Assembly (NCBI GenBank): GCA_910574015.1
Contig: CAJSYQ010000004.1
Span: 86,411-150,410 of the forward strand
DNA: 64,000 nt
Direction: 5' to 3'
Source: Eubacteriaceae bacterium
GTDB taxonomy: Bacteria > Bacillota > Clostridia > Lachnospirales > Lachnospiraceae
Below, one piece after another: positions 1 to 7,992 of this stretch. The notes beneath the pieces were generated by a model that was not told the origin of the DNA, did no database searches, and was given only the letters and a program-made list of their open reading frames with translations. Within the stretch, counting starts at the first letter, position 1. The number at the start of each line of letters is the position of its first letter. Both the position numbers and the translations under genes were made by a program.

Positions 1-1
1 C

Positions 2-808
2 GGGGACTCGTTTTATCTGAGCAGGCTGGCTGCCACGACAGAGGCAGACACCATTGTGTTCTGTGGTGTGTCTTTTATGGGAGAAAGCGCGAAGATCCTC
101 AGTCCGGAAAAGACGGTTCTGATGCCGGATGAAACGGCGGACTGTCCCATGGCGCATATGGCGGATATCGACCGGATCCGGCGGCTGCGGGAGGAATATC
201 AGGATCTCGCCGTCGTATGCTACATCAATTCTACGGCGGAGCTGAAATGCTGCTCCGATGTATGTGTCACCTCATCCAATGCACTGAAGATCGTAAAAAA
301 TCTTCCCAATCACAATATATTTTTTATACCAGATGAAAATCTGGGCCGCTATGTGGCGGAACAGGTGCCGGAGAAGAATTTTATCTTCAATGATGGCTGC
401 TGCCATGTACATGCGGCGGTTTCGCCGGAGCAGGTAAGAGCGGCGAAGGCAGCTCACCCGGCGGCCGAATTTCTTGTTCATCCAGAGTGCAGGCCGGAGG
501 TGCTGGAGCTGGCTGACTATATCGGCAGCACATCCGAGATCATTAATCATGCTTCAGCCAGTGGGTCGTCGGAATTTATTATCGGAACGGAAATGGGCGT
601 CCTATATGAACTGAAGGAGAAAAATCCCCACAAGACATTTTTCGCACCGGGTTCAGCCCTCTGCTGTCCCAATATGAAGAAGATAACTCTGGAGAAGATC
701 ATTCATGTTTTGGAGACGGGAGAGGGAGCGGTAGAGGTTCCGGAGGAGACGATAGACAGGGCAAATGCCCCTCTGAACCGTATGCTGGCACTTGCCGCCG
801 GCAAATAA
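2..808 (+). CDS. nadA: Quinolinate synthase NadA, 5' end outside the window
   Basis: NadA condenses iminoaspartate with dihydroxyacetone phosphate to quinolinate, using a [4Fe-4S] cluster, in the cytoplasm. The reading frame is already open at base 2 (GDSFYLSRLAATTEADTIVF), which matches the interior of NadA, so the true start lies upstream. Family motifs follow in order: FCGVSFMGE, CYINSTAELK, the PDENLGRYVA stretch, HPECRPEV, the GTEMGVL loop and a C-terminal CCPNMK. Cysteines in the ELKCCSDVC, HPEC and CCPN segments are placed to hold the cluster. nadB and nadC follow immediately, so the pathway is complete here. The identification is firm; only the missing N-terminus limits it. Confidence 0.95.
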   Translation, partial: GDSFYLSRLAATTEADTIVFCGVSFMGESAKILSPEKTVLMPDETADCPMAHMADIDRIRRLREEYQDLAVVCYINSTAELKCCSDVCVTSSNALKIVKNLPNHNIFFIPDENLGRYVAEQVPEKNFIFNDGCCHVHAAVSPEQVRAAKAAHPAAEFLVHPECRPEVLELADYIGSTSEIINHASASGSSEFIIGTEMGVLYELKEKNPHKTFFAPGSALCCPNMKKITLEKIIHVLETGEGAVEVPEETIDRANAPLNRMLALAAGK

Positions 809-839
809 TAACTTGCTACTGTTCAGAATGGAGAGCAAT

Positions 840-2132
840 ATGAGCATACATACCGACATTGCCATTGTGGGAAGCGGGGCAGCGGGATTGTTCTGCGCCC
901 TGAAGCTGCCGGCAGACAGGCAGATCACGGTGATAACAAAAGAAGAAGCGGACCGGAGTGATTCCTTCCTGGCACAGGGGGGGATCTGTGTTCTGAAAGA
1001 TGAATCGGACTATGACAGCTATTTTGAAGATACGATGAAGGCCGGACACTATGAGAACCGGAAAGAATCGGTAGAGATCATGATACGCTCTTCCACAGGC
1101 ATTATTGAGGAACTTACAGACCTTGGCGTCGAGTTCGAGCGGGAAGGCGGTTCCCTGCGCTATACGAGGGAGGGGGGACATTCGGATTCCCGGATCCTGT
1201 TTCATGAGGACGCCACGGGGAAGGAGATCACCAGCAGACTTCTGGAGCGGGTAGGGGAGCGGAAAAACATCCGGATCCTGGAGCACTGTACCATGGTTGA
1301 TATACTGGAGGAGGATGGGATCTGTCATGGTCTGGTGGTGAGGTTTCCAGATGGGGAGCCGGGGACTGTGACGGCGGATTATACGGTGCTGGCCTGTGGA
1401 GGTCTGGGGGGGCTGTATGAACACTCCACGAATTTCCGGCATATTACCGGGGACGCGTTGGCGGTGGCCCTAAAGCATGGTATCCGGCTGGAGAACATTG
1501 ATTACATACAGATACATCCCACAACCCTGTATTCCAAGGAGCCGGGGCGGCGGTTTCTGATCTCGGAATCTGTCCGTGGAGAGGGGGCCGTACTGCTGAA
1601 TCAGAAGAAAGAGCGTTTCGTGGATGAGCTTCTTCCAAGAGATCTTCTCACGAAGGAAGTGCACAGGCAGATGGAAGAGGACGGGATGCCGTATGTCTGG
1701 CTCTCCATGGCAGCCATTCCCAGGGAGACTATTATCGGCCATTTCCCCAATATATACAGGCGCTGTCTGGAAGAGGGGTATGACTGTACGAAGGAATGTA
1801 TCCCGGTAGTACCGGCACAGCATTACTTTATGGGAGGGATTTGGGTGGACCGGGACAGCCGTACCTCCATGGAACATCTCTTTGCCGTGGGGGAGACAAG
1901 CTGCAACGGAGTCCATGGGAGCAACCGGCTGGCCAGCAATTCGCTTCTGGAGAGCCTAGTGTTTGCACAGCGTTCGGCGGAGCGGATCCGGCGGGAGTAT
2001 ACGCCGCTGGGGGATATAAGCGCCCTGCCGGATCTGGAGCCATACAGGGCGGGTGCAGAATTGGAAGAACAATACCACCGGATGGTACGGGATGCCATAG
2101 AGAGAGAAAGGAGACGGAGGGAACATGAATGA
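840..2132 (+). CDS. nadB: L-aspartate oxidase NadB
   Basis: FAD-dependent oxidation of L-aspartate to iminoaspartate, which NadA consumes. About 430 residues. The FAD-binding GSGAAG lies at residues 11-16, the REGGHSDSRI and HEDATGKEI segments near 110-130, and the conserved GVHGSNRLASNSLLE near 350. It is shorter than the roughly 540 residues of E. coli NadB because the C-terminal helical part is reduced, as in many Clostridia. I chose the ATG at 840, preceded by GGAGAG four bases away; an in-frame ATG at 828 is the alternative. The stop overlaps nadC by 8 bases, indicating translational coupling. Confidence 0.94.
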   Translation: MSIHTDIAIVGSGAAGLFCALKLPADRQITVITKEEADRSDSFLAQGGICVLKDESDYDSYFEDTMKAGHYENRKESVEIMIRSSTGIIEELTDLGVEFEREGGSLRYTREGGHSDSRILFHEDATGKEITSRLLERVGERKNIRILEHCTMVDILEEDGICHGLVVRFPDGEPGTVTADYTVLACGGLGGLYEHSTNFRHITGDALAVALKHGIRLENIDYIQIHPTTLYSKEPGRRFLISESVRGEGAVLLNQKKERFVDELLPRDLLTKEVHRQMEEDGMPYVWLSMAAIPRETIIGHFPNIYRRCLEEGYDCTKECIPVVPAQHYFMGGIWVDRDSRTSMEHLFAVGETSCNGVHGSNRLASNSLLESLVFAQRSAERIRREYTPLGDISALPDLEPYRAGAELEEQYHRMVRDAIERERRRREHE

Positions 2133-3000
2133 GATTACAATGCGGTTAAATGCGGATCGTCTGATCCGTCAGGCACTGGAAGAGGATATAACGAGTGAGG
2201 ATATTACGACCAATGCCGTTATGCGGGAGGCGGTGCAGGGTGAAGTACAGCTCATCTGCAAACAGGATGGCATCATAGCCGGCCTGCGGGTTTTTGAGCG
2301 GGTCTTTGTCCTTCTGGATCCAGAGGTGTCGGTAGAATTTTACTGTCAGGACGGCGATGCAGTAAAAAATGGACAGCATATGGCGACAGTCCGGGGGGAC
2401 ATCCGCGTTCTTCTGAGCGGGGAGCGCACGGCACTGAATTATCTCCAGAGAATGAGCGGGATCGCCACCTATACCCACTCCATTGCAGGACTGCTGGAGG
2501 GCACGGGGACGAAGCTCCTGGATACCCGGAAAACGACACCAAATATGCGCATCTTCGAGAAATATGCTGTCAAAGTGGGCGGCGGGAATAATCACCGTTA
2601 CAATCTGTCGGACGGTGTCCTTCTGAAGGACAATCATATTGGGGCGGCGGGAAGCGTCACACGGGCGGTACAGATGGCAAGGGATTATGCTCCCTTTGTT
2701 CAGAAGATCGAGGTGGAGACGGAAAACCTGGATATGGTGAGAGAGGCGGCAGAGGCCGGTGCCGACATTATCATGCTGGATAATATGCCTCTGGAGGTTA
2801 TGCGGGAGGCCGTTGCACTGATCGACGGGCGGGCCGCCACAGAGTGCTCCGGTAATGTGACGAAAGAAAATGTGGCAGAACTGGTTGACATTGGAGTGAA
2901 TTATATTTCCAGCGGCGCGCTGACGCACTCGGCGCCCATTATGGATATATCACTGAAAAATCTGCACCCCATCGGGGAGAAAGGAAGGGAATTATGCTGA
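2125..3000 (+). CDS. nadC: Quinolinate phosphoribosyltransferase NadC
   Basis: Converts quinolinate and PRPP to nicotinate mononucleotide, CO2 and pyrophosphate, the last dedicated step of de novo NAD synthesis. 291 residues, normal for the family. Active-site motifs are intact: RTALN at 101-105, DTRKTTP at 133-139, the GGGNNHR stretch ending at 158, and LKDNH near 167-171, then the C-terminal half-barrel with DNM near 219-221 and the ECSGNV segment. Its start overlaps nadB by 8 bases and its stop overlaps the next gene by 7, so all four genes form one tight operon. Confidence 0.96.
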   Translation: MNEITMRLNADRLIRQALEEDITSEDITTNAVMREAVQGEVQLICKQDGIIAGLRVFERVFVLLDPEVSVEFYCQDGDAVKNGQHMATVRGDIRVLLSGERTALNYLQRMSGIATYTHSIAGLLEGTGTKLLDTRKTTPNMRIFEKYAVKVGGGNNHRYNLSDGVLLKDNHIGAAGSVTRAVQMARDYAPFVQKIEVETENLDMVREAAEAGADIIMLDNMPLEVMREAVALIDGRAATECSGNVTKENVAELVDIGVNYISSGALTHSAPIMDISLKNLHPIGEKGRELC

Positions 3001-3374
3001 AGACAGGGATCCGGGGCAGTCAGTCCGTAGAGGTGGGGGAAAAGAATTCAGCCAAGACAATGGGCAGCGGAACGCTGAATGTATTTGCCACACCGGCGAT
3101 GACTGCCCTGATGGAGAAGACGGCGTGGACCAGTGTGGCGCCTTATCTCGAAGAGGGACAGGGGACTGTGGGGACACATCTTGATATATCCCATGAGGCA
3201 CCAACGCCGTTGGGAAAAACCGTTACCTGTGAAAGTGAGCTGATAGAGATCGACGGACGCCGTCTTGTGTTTGATGTGACGGCGGAGGACGGAACTCATG
3301 TGATCGGCAGGGGAAGGCATGAGCGTTTTATTGTATCGGAGGAAAAATTCCAGGCAAAGGCGGATCAGGCATAG
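2994..3374 (+). CDS. Hotdog-fold thioesterase, FlK-like
   Basis: A 126-residue single-domain protein resembling the fluoroacetyl-CoA thioesterase-like hotdog family. Visible family features are the VFATPAMTALME segment near 23-34, the GTVGTHLDISHEAPTP stretch near 56-71, and a final IGRGRHERFIV strand. Members hydrolyse acyl-CoA thioesters; the substrate cannot be told from sequence. It is the last gene of the nad operon, overlapping nadC by 7 bases and followed by a terminator. Why a thioesterase sits with NAD synthesis is not obvious; a role in clearing a toxic or side-product CoA ester is only a guess. Confidence 0.8.
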   Translation: MLKTGIRGSQSVEVGEKNSAKTMGSGTLNVFATPAMTALMEKTAWTSVAPYLEEGQGTVGTHLDISHEAPTPLGKTVTCESELIEIDGRRLVFDVTAEDGTHVIGRGRHERFIVSEEKFQAKADQA

Positions 3375-3399
3375 CAGGTAAAATAAATAAGGAAAAGGG

Positions 3400-3430
3400 A
3401 AAGGACGACTGGCAGACCAGTCGTCCTTTT
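3400..3430 (+). terminator. Rho-independent terminator of the nad operon
   Basis: A perfect 13-bp stem (AAAGGACGACTGG at 3400-3412 pairing with 3417-3429) with a 4-base CAGA loop ends in a T run. It lies 26 bases after the thioesterase stop. Confidence 0.9.
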
Positions 3431-3444
3431 GAAAGAGGAGTTTT

Positions 3445-3530
3445 ATGAAAAAATATCAAAAATTAGGAATTGGCTTGTTTCATTAGGTTTTGGAATTCTC
3501 TCTGTCCCTCAACCTATGACCATAGTATAG
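3445..3530 (+). pseudogene. Small hydrophobic peptide gene, apparently frameshifted
   Basis: Directly after the nad terminator there is AGAGGAG with good spacing before the ATG at 3445. The frame gives MKKYQKLGIGLFH and stops at 3486. Moving by -1 at the TTG near 3475 continues as VSLGFGILSVPQPMTIV to a stop at 3530, making a plausible 28-residue basic-hydrophobic peptide. This could be a decayed small gene, a sequencing or assembly error, or chance. I do not recognise the peptide. The rest of 3531-3638 is AT-rich and holds only the promoter described next. Confidence 0.3.
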
Positions 3531-3611
3531 TGGTTAAATGTGAAAAGAATGTGTTCAAAATGCCTGTTTTTGTGAACAAATTGTTAAGTTTTACGGCACT
3601 TTCTTCCTGTT

Positions 3612-3639
3612 TTGACAAATTTCAACATATATATACAAT
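3612..3639 (+). promoter_or_regulatory. Sigma-A-like promoter pointing antisense into the MoxR gene
   Basis: TTGACA (3612-3617), 16 bases, then TACAAT (3634-3639) on the + strand. No sense gene lies downstream; transcription would run into the 3' end of the minus-strand MoxR gene. The consensus match is strong but the region is AT-rich, so chance cannot be excluded. Confidence 0.4.
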
Positions 3640-5195
3640 TAAAGGGAAAATTCGCGGATCTTTCGCTTTAATTCGGCTTTTTTGTCATCGATCAGCAATT
3701 CCCTGTTGTATTCAAAAAATTTATCGCAGCCGTGTTCCGACACAAACCAGGCCGCGTTGGGGTTTAGTGTCAGCTCCGTGACAAAGAGGACCATTTCCTG
3801 TCTGCCGGCAAATGCTTTTTCAAGGAATAGAAAGCAGTTGGTCAGAGTCTGTCCTGTCTCATCGGCGGAACGGCTGTACTGTTCCACAGCGCTGCCGAAA
3901 AGCTCTTTGATCCGGTCAAAGGACGGCAGGGAAGACACCGGTGCCCCCTCCAGGAGACGGCTGCGGATCTGGGAGAGGTGAGACAGGGACAGCAGGAGTT
4001 GGCGCTCTCTGCCCTCGGTAAGCCGGCCGGCGGTCTTTTCTGTATGCAGCATCTGCCGGGTCCGTTCGTATTCTTCCTGGAGCAGCTCCTCCGGTGCCTT
4101 CCGGGATGTGGCCAGCTGGCCCCGGAGTCTCTGAAGGGATTTGTGAACCTGGGTCAGCGCCCCATCCGTCTGGAAGAGATCGCAGAAGCGTTCGTTCAGT
4201 CCCCCCAGAAGAAGGCCCAGGACACTCACCGCTTCATCGAAGGGTGCTTCCCGGAGGCGATCCAGTGTGGCAGTGGCTTCCCGGCCCTCCGGGCATGTCT
4301 CGTCCAGTGCGGCGCCGGAAAGGATGGCAGGGATATTGTACTGCTGCCGGTAGCGGCGGAACAGTTCATAGTAATTGCCAAAATCTCCGGCGATGTCTTC
4401 GTGCTGTATATACTGGTGGATCGCTGCGGTGCCTGCTGTCAGCTCCTTTTTTTCGGCGGCCAGGAGATAGCGGGACAGATCCTCCCAGCCCCGGGCCGTG
4501 ACAAATTCCTCTCCGCCAATGGCAGTCTCTACCTGATAGAAGTGATCCTTTCGGATATCCAGATAGGAGAGTATGGCGGGATGGACATGGCGGGCATAGG
4601 CATATTCCCGCCAGGACGGATAATCTTCTACGATATCGATGCGTTTGAGACGATCCAGGGTGGTGATATCAAAGGCGCGGACAGACCGGTTATATTCCGG
4701 GGGATTGCCTGCGGCAATGATGATCCAGCCCTCCGGTACGCGGTGTGTGCCAAAGGTTTTGTACTGAAGGAACTGCAGCATGGTAGGGGCAAGTGTCTCA
4801 GAGACACAGTTGATCTCATCCAGAAAGAGGATCCCCTCCTTCCGTCCGGTCTGTTCCATCTTATCGTAGACCGAGGAGATAATCTCGCTCATGGTGTACT
4901 CCGTGACAGAAAAATTCGTTCCGTTATATTCCCGCTCCCGTATGATGGGAAGTCCGATGGCGCTCTGTCTGGTGTGGTGTGTGATGGTATAGGAGACAAG
5001 GGCTACTCCCTCTTCTTCGGCCACCTGCTCCATAATGGCGGTCTTGCCGATGCCAGGGGGGCCCATAAGAAGGACCGGACGCTGCTTTTCGGCAGGTATC
5101 TCATATTGTCCCCATTCATTGCGGGTAAGGTAGATACGCAGTGTGTGAATGACCTCCTGTTTGGCCTCTTTGATTGACATCTGATACTGACTCAT
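3639..5195 (-). CDS. MoxR-family AAA+ ATPase
   Basis: A 518-residue cytoplasmic AAA+ ATPase. The Walker A GPPGIGKT is at residues 45-52 and the Walker B ILFLDEI at 122-128; an AAGNPPEYNRSVRAFD sensor region follows. The C-terminal 250 residues are helical with Q/E/R-rich stretches and match no family I know. MoxR ATPases usually act with a VWA protein to remodel or activate a target complex, and here a VWA gene lies directly upstream with a 4-base stop/start overlap. The strong antisense open frame over this gene is a shadow. The partner target is unknown. Confidence 0.88.
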   Translation of the reverse strand: MSQYQMSIKEAKQEVIHTLRIYLTRNEWGQYEIPAEKQRPVLLMGPPGIGKTAIMEQVAEEEGVALVSYTITHHTRQSAIGLPIIREREYNGTNFSVTEYTMSEIISSVYDKMEQTGRKEGILFLDEINCVSETLAPTMLQFLQYKTFGTHRVPEGWIIIAAGNPPEYNRSVRAFDITTLDRLKRIDIVEDYPSWREYAYARHVHPAILSYLDIRKDHFYQVETAIGGEEFVTARGWEDLSRYLLAAEKKELTAGTAAIHQYIQHEDIAGDFGNYYELFRRYRQQYNIPAILSGAALDETCPEGREATATLDRLREAPFDEAVSVLGLLLGGLNERFCDLFQTDGALTQVHKSLQRLRGQLATSRKAPEELLQEEYERTRQMLHTEKTAGRLTEGRERQLLLSLSHLSQIRSRLLEGAPVSSLPSFDRIKELFGSAVEQYSRSADETGQTLTNCFLFLEKAFAGRQEMVLFVTELTLNPNAAWFVSEHGCDKFFEYNRELLIDDKKAELKRKIREFSL

Positions 5196-6547
5196 GTTAT
5201 AGACAGCTCCTTTCCAATAATCGATTCGGGCTCGTCGATCCGCAGGCGGATGGCCCAGTCCGGCACAGAATCAAAGGCGGGTTCCCGGGCAGACCCACAG
5301 TCTTCTTTCAGGAAATCCGCCAGGAGAAATGCGGCGGGGCAGGCGGGAGGTGCGGCGGGGAAGGTACCGTAGCCGTCCGTCAGGATCATTATCCCCTGAA
5401 CTGCCTCCTGTACCTTGGATTCCCGAAGGCTGTCAAGATAACGGAAAACGCACCGGTAATCGGTACCGCCGCCTCCCCTGATGGCAAAGGCATCCGCCTG
5501 CGCGGCAAACTCGTCAAAGGAAGTGATCAGTAGCTCTTCCTGGATCACTGTGTCAAATTGTAGAAGACGGATCTTCATATGAGTAAAAAATCTTTTGGAA
5601 TTTCCCAGGATTGCCATGGTCTCTGAGAGAAACCGCCGGACCGGTGTCCCTCTGACAGAGCCGGAGGTATCAATGGCGATAACCAGGCTGCGGATTTTCT
5701 TTTCTTCCTTATATTCCAGCGGCTCGATCAGCGGTATGCTGCCATAGAGATCCATGCCCAGCGTATAATAGGCTGTGTCGAATTCCTCATCATTGATCCG
5801 CAGGCAGTCCTGCCAGGCCGCGAAGCGCCGCAGGAAACCATCGTACTTCATTGGATTTCCACGGGACAGCTTCAGCGTTCGGAGCAGGCTGCCGGCCTCC
5901 GTTCCGGCACGCCGCTCAAAGGTTTCCATGCTGGTGCGTGTCTTGTCCCCAAGCTCCTGCCATTTTTCCTGAACCCGTTTCTGCTGCTCCTGTTTCTGCG
6001 GGCCGTCCTCCCTGCTCCTGGGCCAGAATACGTGGCTGTCGATACAGAATTCCTGTTCCAGCAGAAGCATATTCCGCTGGTAGAATACGCTGCCCTCCAG
6101 CAGGCGGCAGAGCCTTCCCGGTGTCAGCAGAGTGATCTGGTTATCCTGTATAAACCGGTATGTCTCTTCACGCAGGCTGGAGGGGATTTTCCGGAGGCAT
6201 GGGACGTCCAGGGAATCCAGGATGGATTCTGTGCAGATGTCGCAGCACAGATCCCACAGTTCCCGGTTCCGGGCTGGTTCCAGGTATAAGTGGGAGAAGA
6301 GACAGTGCAGCAGATTATGGAGAAAGGCTCTGTTTACAAGAACTGGGTTTTCATCGTATGAGCGGAAGAGATAGTGGGGTTGAAAGTATAACCTTTCGCC
6401 GTCCGTTGCCGAGGAAGGGATAAGCGGACTCATCTCAAAGGTAAGTCCCGAGAGGGCGGCGTCAAGGAAGCGCAGCGAGAGATAAAGGTCGCTGCGGACG
6501 GTAGAAAGGATTTCCCTGCCAAGGGCGGTATGGGATGGGGTGTCCAT
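5192..6547 (-). CDS. VWA-domain protein with metallopeptidase-like N-terminus
   Basis: A 451-residue protein of the VWA-like/DUF2201 type. The N-terminal half has a helical segment with HNLLHCLFSH (near residue 80), typical of the metallopeptidase-like domain of this family. The C-terminal half carries a von Willebrand A domain with an intact metal-binding MIDAS: DTSGS near 282, the threonine in GGGGTDYR, and LTDGYG further on. Such proteins pair with MoxR ATPases. It is the middle gene of the minus-strand trio and overlaps the MoxR start by 4 bases. Function is inferred from the pairing only. Confidence 0.85.
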   Translation of the reverse strand: MDTPSHTALGREILSTVRSDLYLSLRFLDAALSGLTFEMSPLIPSSATDGERLYFQPHYLFRSYDENPVLVNRAFLHNLLHCLFSHLYLEPARNRELWDLCCDICTESILDSLDVPCLRKIPSSLREETYRFIQDNQITLLTPGRLCRLLEGSVFYQRNMLLLEQEFCIDSHVFWPRSREDGPQKQEQQKRVQEKWQELGDKTRTSMETFERRAGTEAGSLLRTLKLSRGNPMKYDGFLRRFAAWQDCLRINDEEFDTAYYTLGMDLYGSIPLIEPLEYKEEKKIRSLVIAIDTSGSVRGTPVRRFLSETMAILGNSKRFFTHMKIRLLQFDTVIQEELLITSFDEFAAQADAFAIRGGGGTDYRCVFRYLDSLRESKVQEAVQGIMILTDGYGTFPAAPPACPAAFLLADFLKEDCGSAREPAFDSVPDWAIRLRIDEPESIIGKELSIT

Positions 6548-6559
6548 GTGGCTGCCTCC

Positions 6560-7339
6560 TTACAGATCAAATTTATTTATGCCGAAGGATTCTTTTCCGT
6601 CCCGTTGCTCCAGATCAAGGAGATAACCGATGACGGATGGGATTTCCAGGGACTGGGCGGTACTCAGCGCCAGTTTCATAACTGTTCCGTCCAGCGGTTC
6701 CGTTTCAAGAAAATAACGGAGGGAATCCATATCCCGCTCCCGGATAAAATAGGTAAGAAGTTCGCCTGAGCGCGCCTTCCAGAAATCCCTGTATGCCGTC
6801 CCGGCTTCCATAGAGAGCATATAGGGGAAACGCAGGCGGAACGAGAGGATCCGGGCCAGAACTGGAATCTCTTCGCTTACCCGGGCACGGCTCCAGAGTC
6901 CGTCATAGCGCTGGTAATCCACCTGGGCATTGTAGAAACACTGCTGGTACAGATAGCCCGCGCCGTAGCCAACCTCCTGGAAGATTCTTGCCGGTTCGTT
7001 GGCGATGTATTCATATTCATAACCGGGAAAGAGAAGCAGGGAACGTCTGTTATTAGGATAGGATATGGAGACTGTGATCTCCTGATACATATCATAGAGA
7101 ATATCCCGCAGGCAGGTGCAGTCGCCGTCCCCGTCTGCCATTATGATATGGGAGAGCTTCGGGCAGTTTTTAAATGCGCCGTCCTCAATCTCAATCCCGC
7201 CATGGGGAAGATAGACTGTGTGGAGGGAGCGGCAATTATAGAAGGCATGCCTTCCAATACATTCCGTGCCTTCCGGTATATGGAATTCCGTGATCTCCCG
7301 ATCCCCGGCATAGGCGTAATCCCGTATCTTATTATTCAT
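6560..7339 (-). CDS. BspA-like leucine-rich-repeat protein
   Basis: About 259 residues. The N-terminal third shows two or three LRR_5/BspA-like repeats (EITEFHIPEGTECIGRHAFY and the following YLPHGGIEIEDGAF unit). The remainder is helical with FLETEPLDGTVMKLALSTAQ, which resembles an ankyrin-like end. There is no signal peptide, so it is probably cytoplasmic. I set the start at 7339, where AGGAGGT sits 5 bases upstream; a longer in-frame version to 7405 lacks a ribosome site. It is first in the operon with the VWA and MoxR genes (12-base gap), so it may be an adaptor or substrate for them. Confidence 0.75.
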   Translation of the reverse strand: MNNKIRDYAYAGDREITEFHIPEGTECIGRHAFYNCRSLHTVYLPHGGIEIEDGAFKNCPKLSHIIMADGDGDCTCLRDILYDMYQEITVSISYPNNRRSLLLFPGYEYEYIANEPARIFQEVGYGAGYLYQQCFYNAQVDYQRYDGLWSRARVSEEIPVLARILSFRLRFPYMLSMEAGTAYRDFWKARSGELLTYFIRERDMDSLRYFLETEPLDGTVMKLALSTAQSLEIPSVIGYLLDLEQRDGKESFGINKFDL

Positions 7340-7398
7340 GCTGTACCTCCTGATAGGATTCCTGCTGGTGCTCATTACTATCAAAGGATAGCACTCTA

Positions 7399-7427
7399 TA
7401 GACAATTTTACAAGAAAATGATATACT
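7399..7427 (+). promoter_or_regulatory. Predicted promoter for the zinc-ribbon/RelA-SpoT pair
   Basis: TAGACA (7399-7404), 17 bases, TATACT (7422-7427). It lies in the 150-base divergent region between the LRR operon and the zinc-ribbon gene, so the two operons could be co-controlled. Confidence 0.6.
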
Positions 7428-7491
7428 TAATTTTAGTACTTTTTATGCAGGAACAGAAACCTTGGTTGAAAAAGAAAGAAGGGGAAGGAAT

Positions 7492-7992
7492 ATGTTTTGT
7501 CAGAATTGTGGAAAAGAAGTGGGAGAGGGAGATCGTTTTTGTAAGAACTGCGGCGTGCTGATCGGGGATACCAGAGAGGGACAGGATCAGCCAGGGCAGA
7601 CGGCGGGAGAGAGCCGGACTGGCTGGCAGGATCAGTCGGCGGCCGACCAGGGAGCCGCCTTTCAGAAGGAGCCGGATTCTTTTTCCCAGGGGGAACAGAG
7701 ACCCTCTTCTTCACGGAAAATGGTAACATGGGTTATCGTAGGGGCGGTGGCATTGATCGGCCTGATCTCTCTGCTGCTTCTGATCATATTGAATGGCGCT
7801 GCGCGCAGAAAGGCGGAGCCGCGGATGCAGCAGTGGAGGGAGCAGATAGAAGAATATCAGGACGACAGGTTCTATGACTACGATTTTGACAGTGATGGTG
7901 AGGATGACTTCTTTGACGACGAGGACGAAGATGAGGATGATAGTTTTTTCCCTGATACAGATGAGAAACAGGGAGGGGAACAGTTTTTTTAA
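7492..7992 (+). CDS. Zinc-ribbon single-pass membrane protein with acidic tail
   Basis: 166 residues from the ATG at 7492 (GGGGAAGGA upstream). Residues 1-25 form a zinc ribbon of the CxxCG-x(10)-CxxCG type (FCQNCG and FCKNCG). A low-complexity Q/G/S linker follows, then one transmembrane segment (about residues 77-102), then a strongly acidic C-terminus rich in D and E with repeated DEDED runs. The zinc ribbon probably faces the cytoplasm. The stop and the next ATG share one base (TAATG), so it is co-translated with the RelA/SpoT-fold protein and may anchor or sense for it. Confidence 0.7.
   Translation: MFCQNCGKEVGEGDRFCKNCGVLIGDTREGQDQPGQTAGESRTGWQDQSAADQGAAFQKEPDSFSQGEQRPSSSRKMVTWVIVGAVALIGLISLLLLIILNGAARRKAEPRMQQWREQIEEYQDDRFYDYDFDSDGEDDFFDDEDEDEDDSFFPDTDEKQGGEQFF

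Noticed and set aside
3978..5177. Long + strand open frame (about 400 codons) across the MoxR gene
   Set aside because: It is antisense to a clear AAA+ gene, has no ribosome site or domain, and its residues follow the reverse of the MoxR codons.
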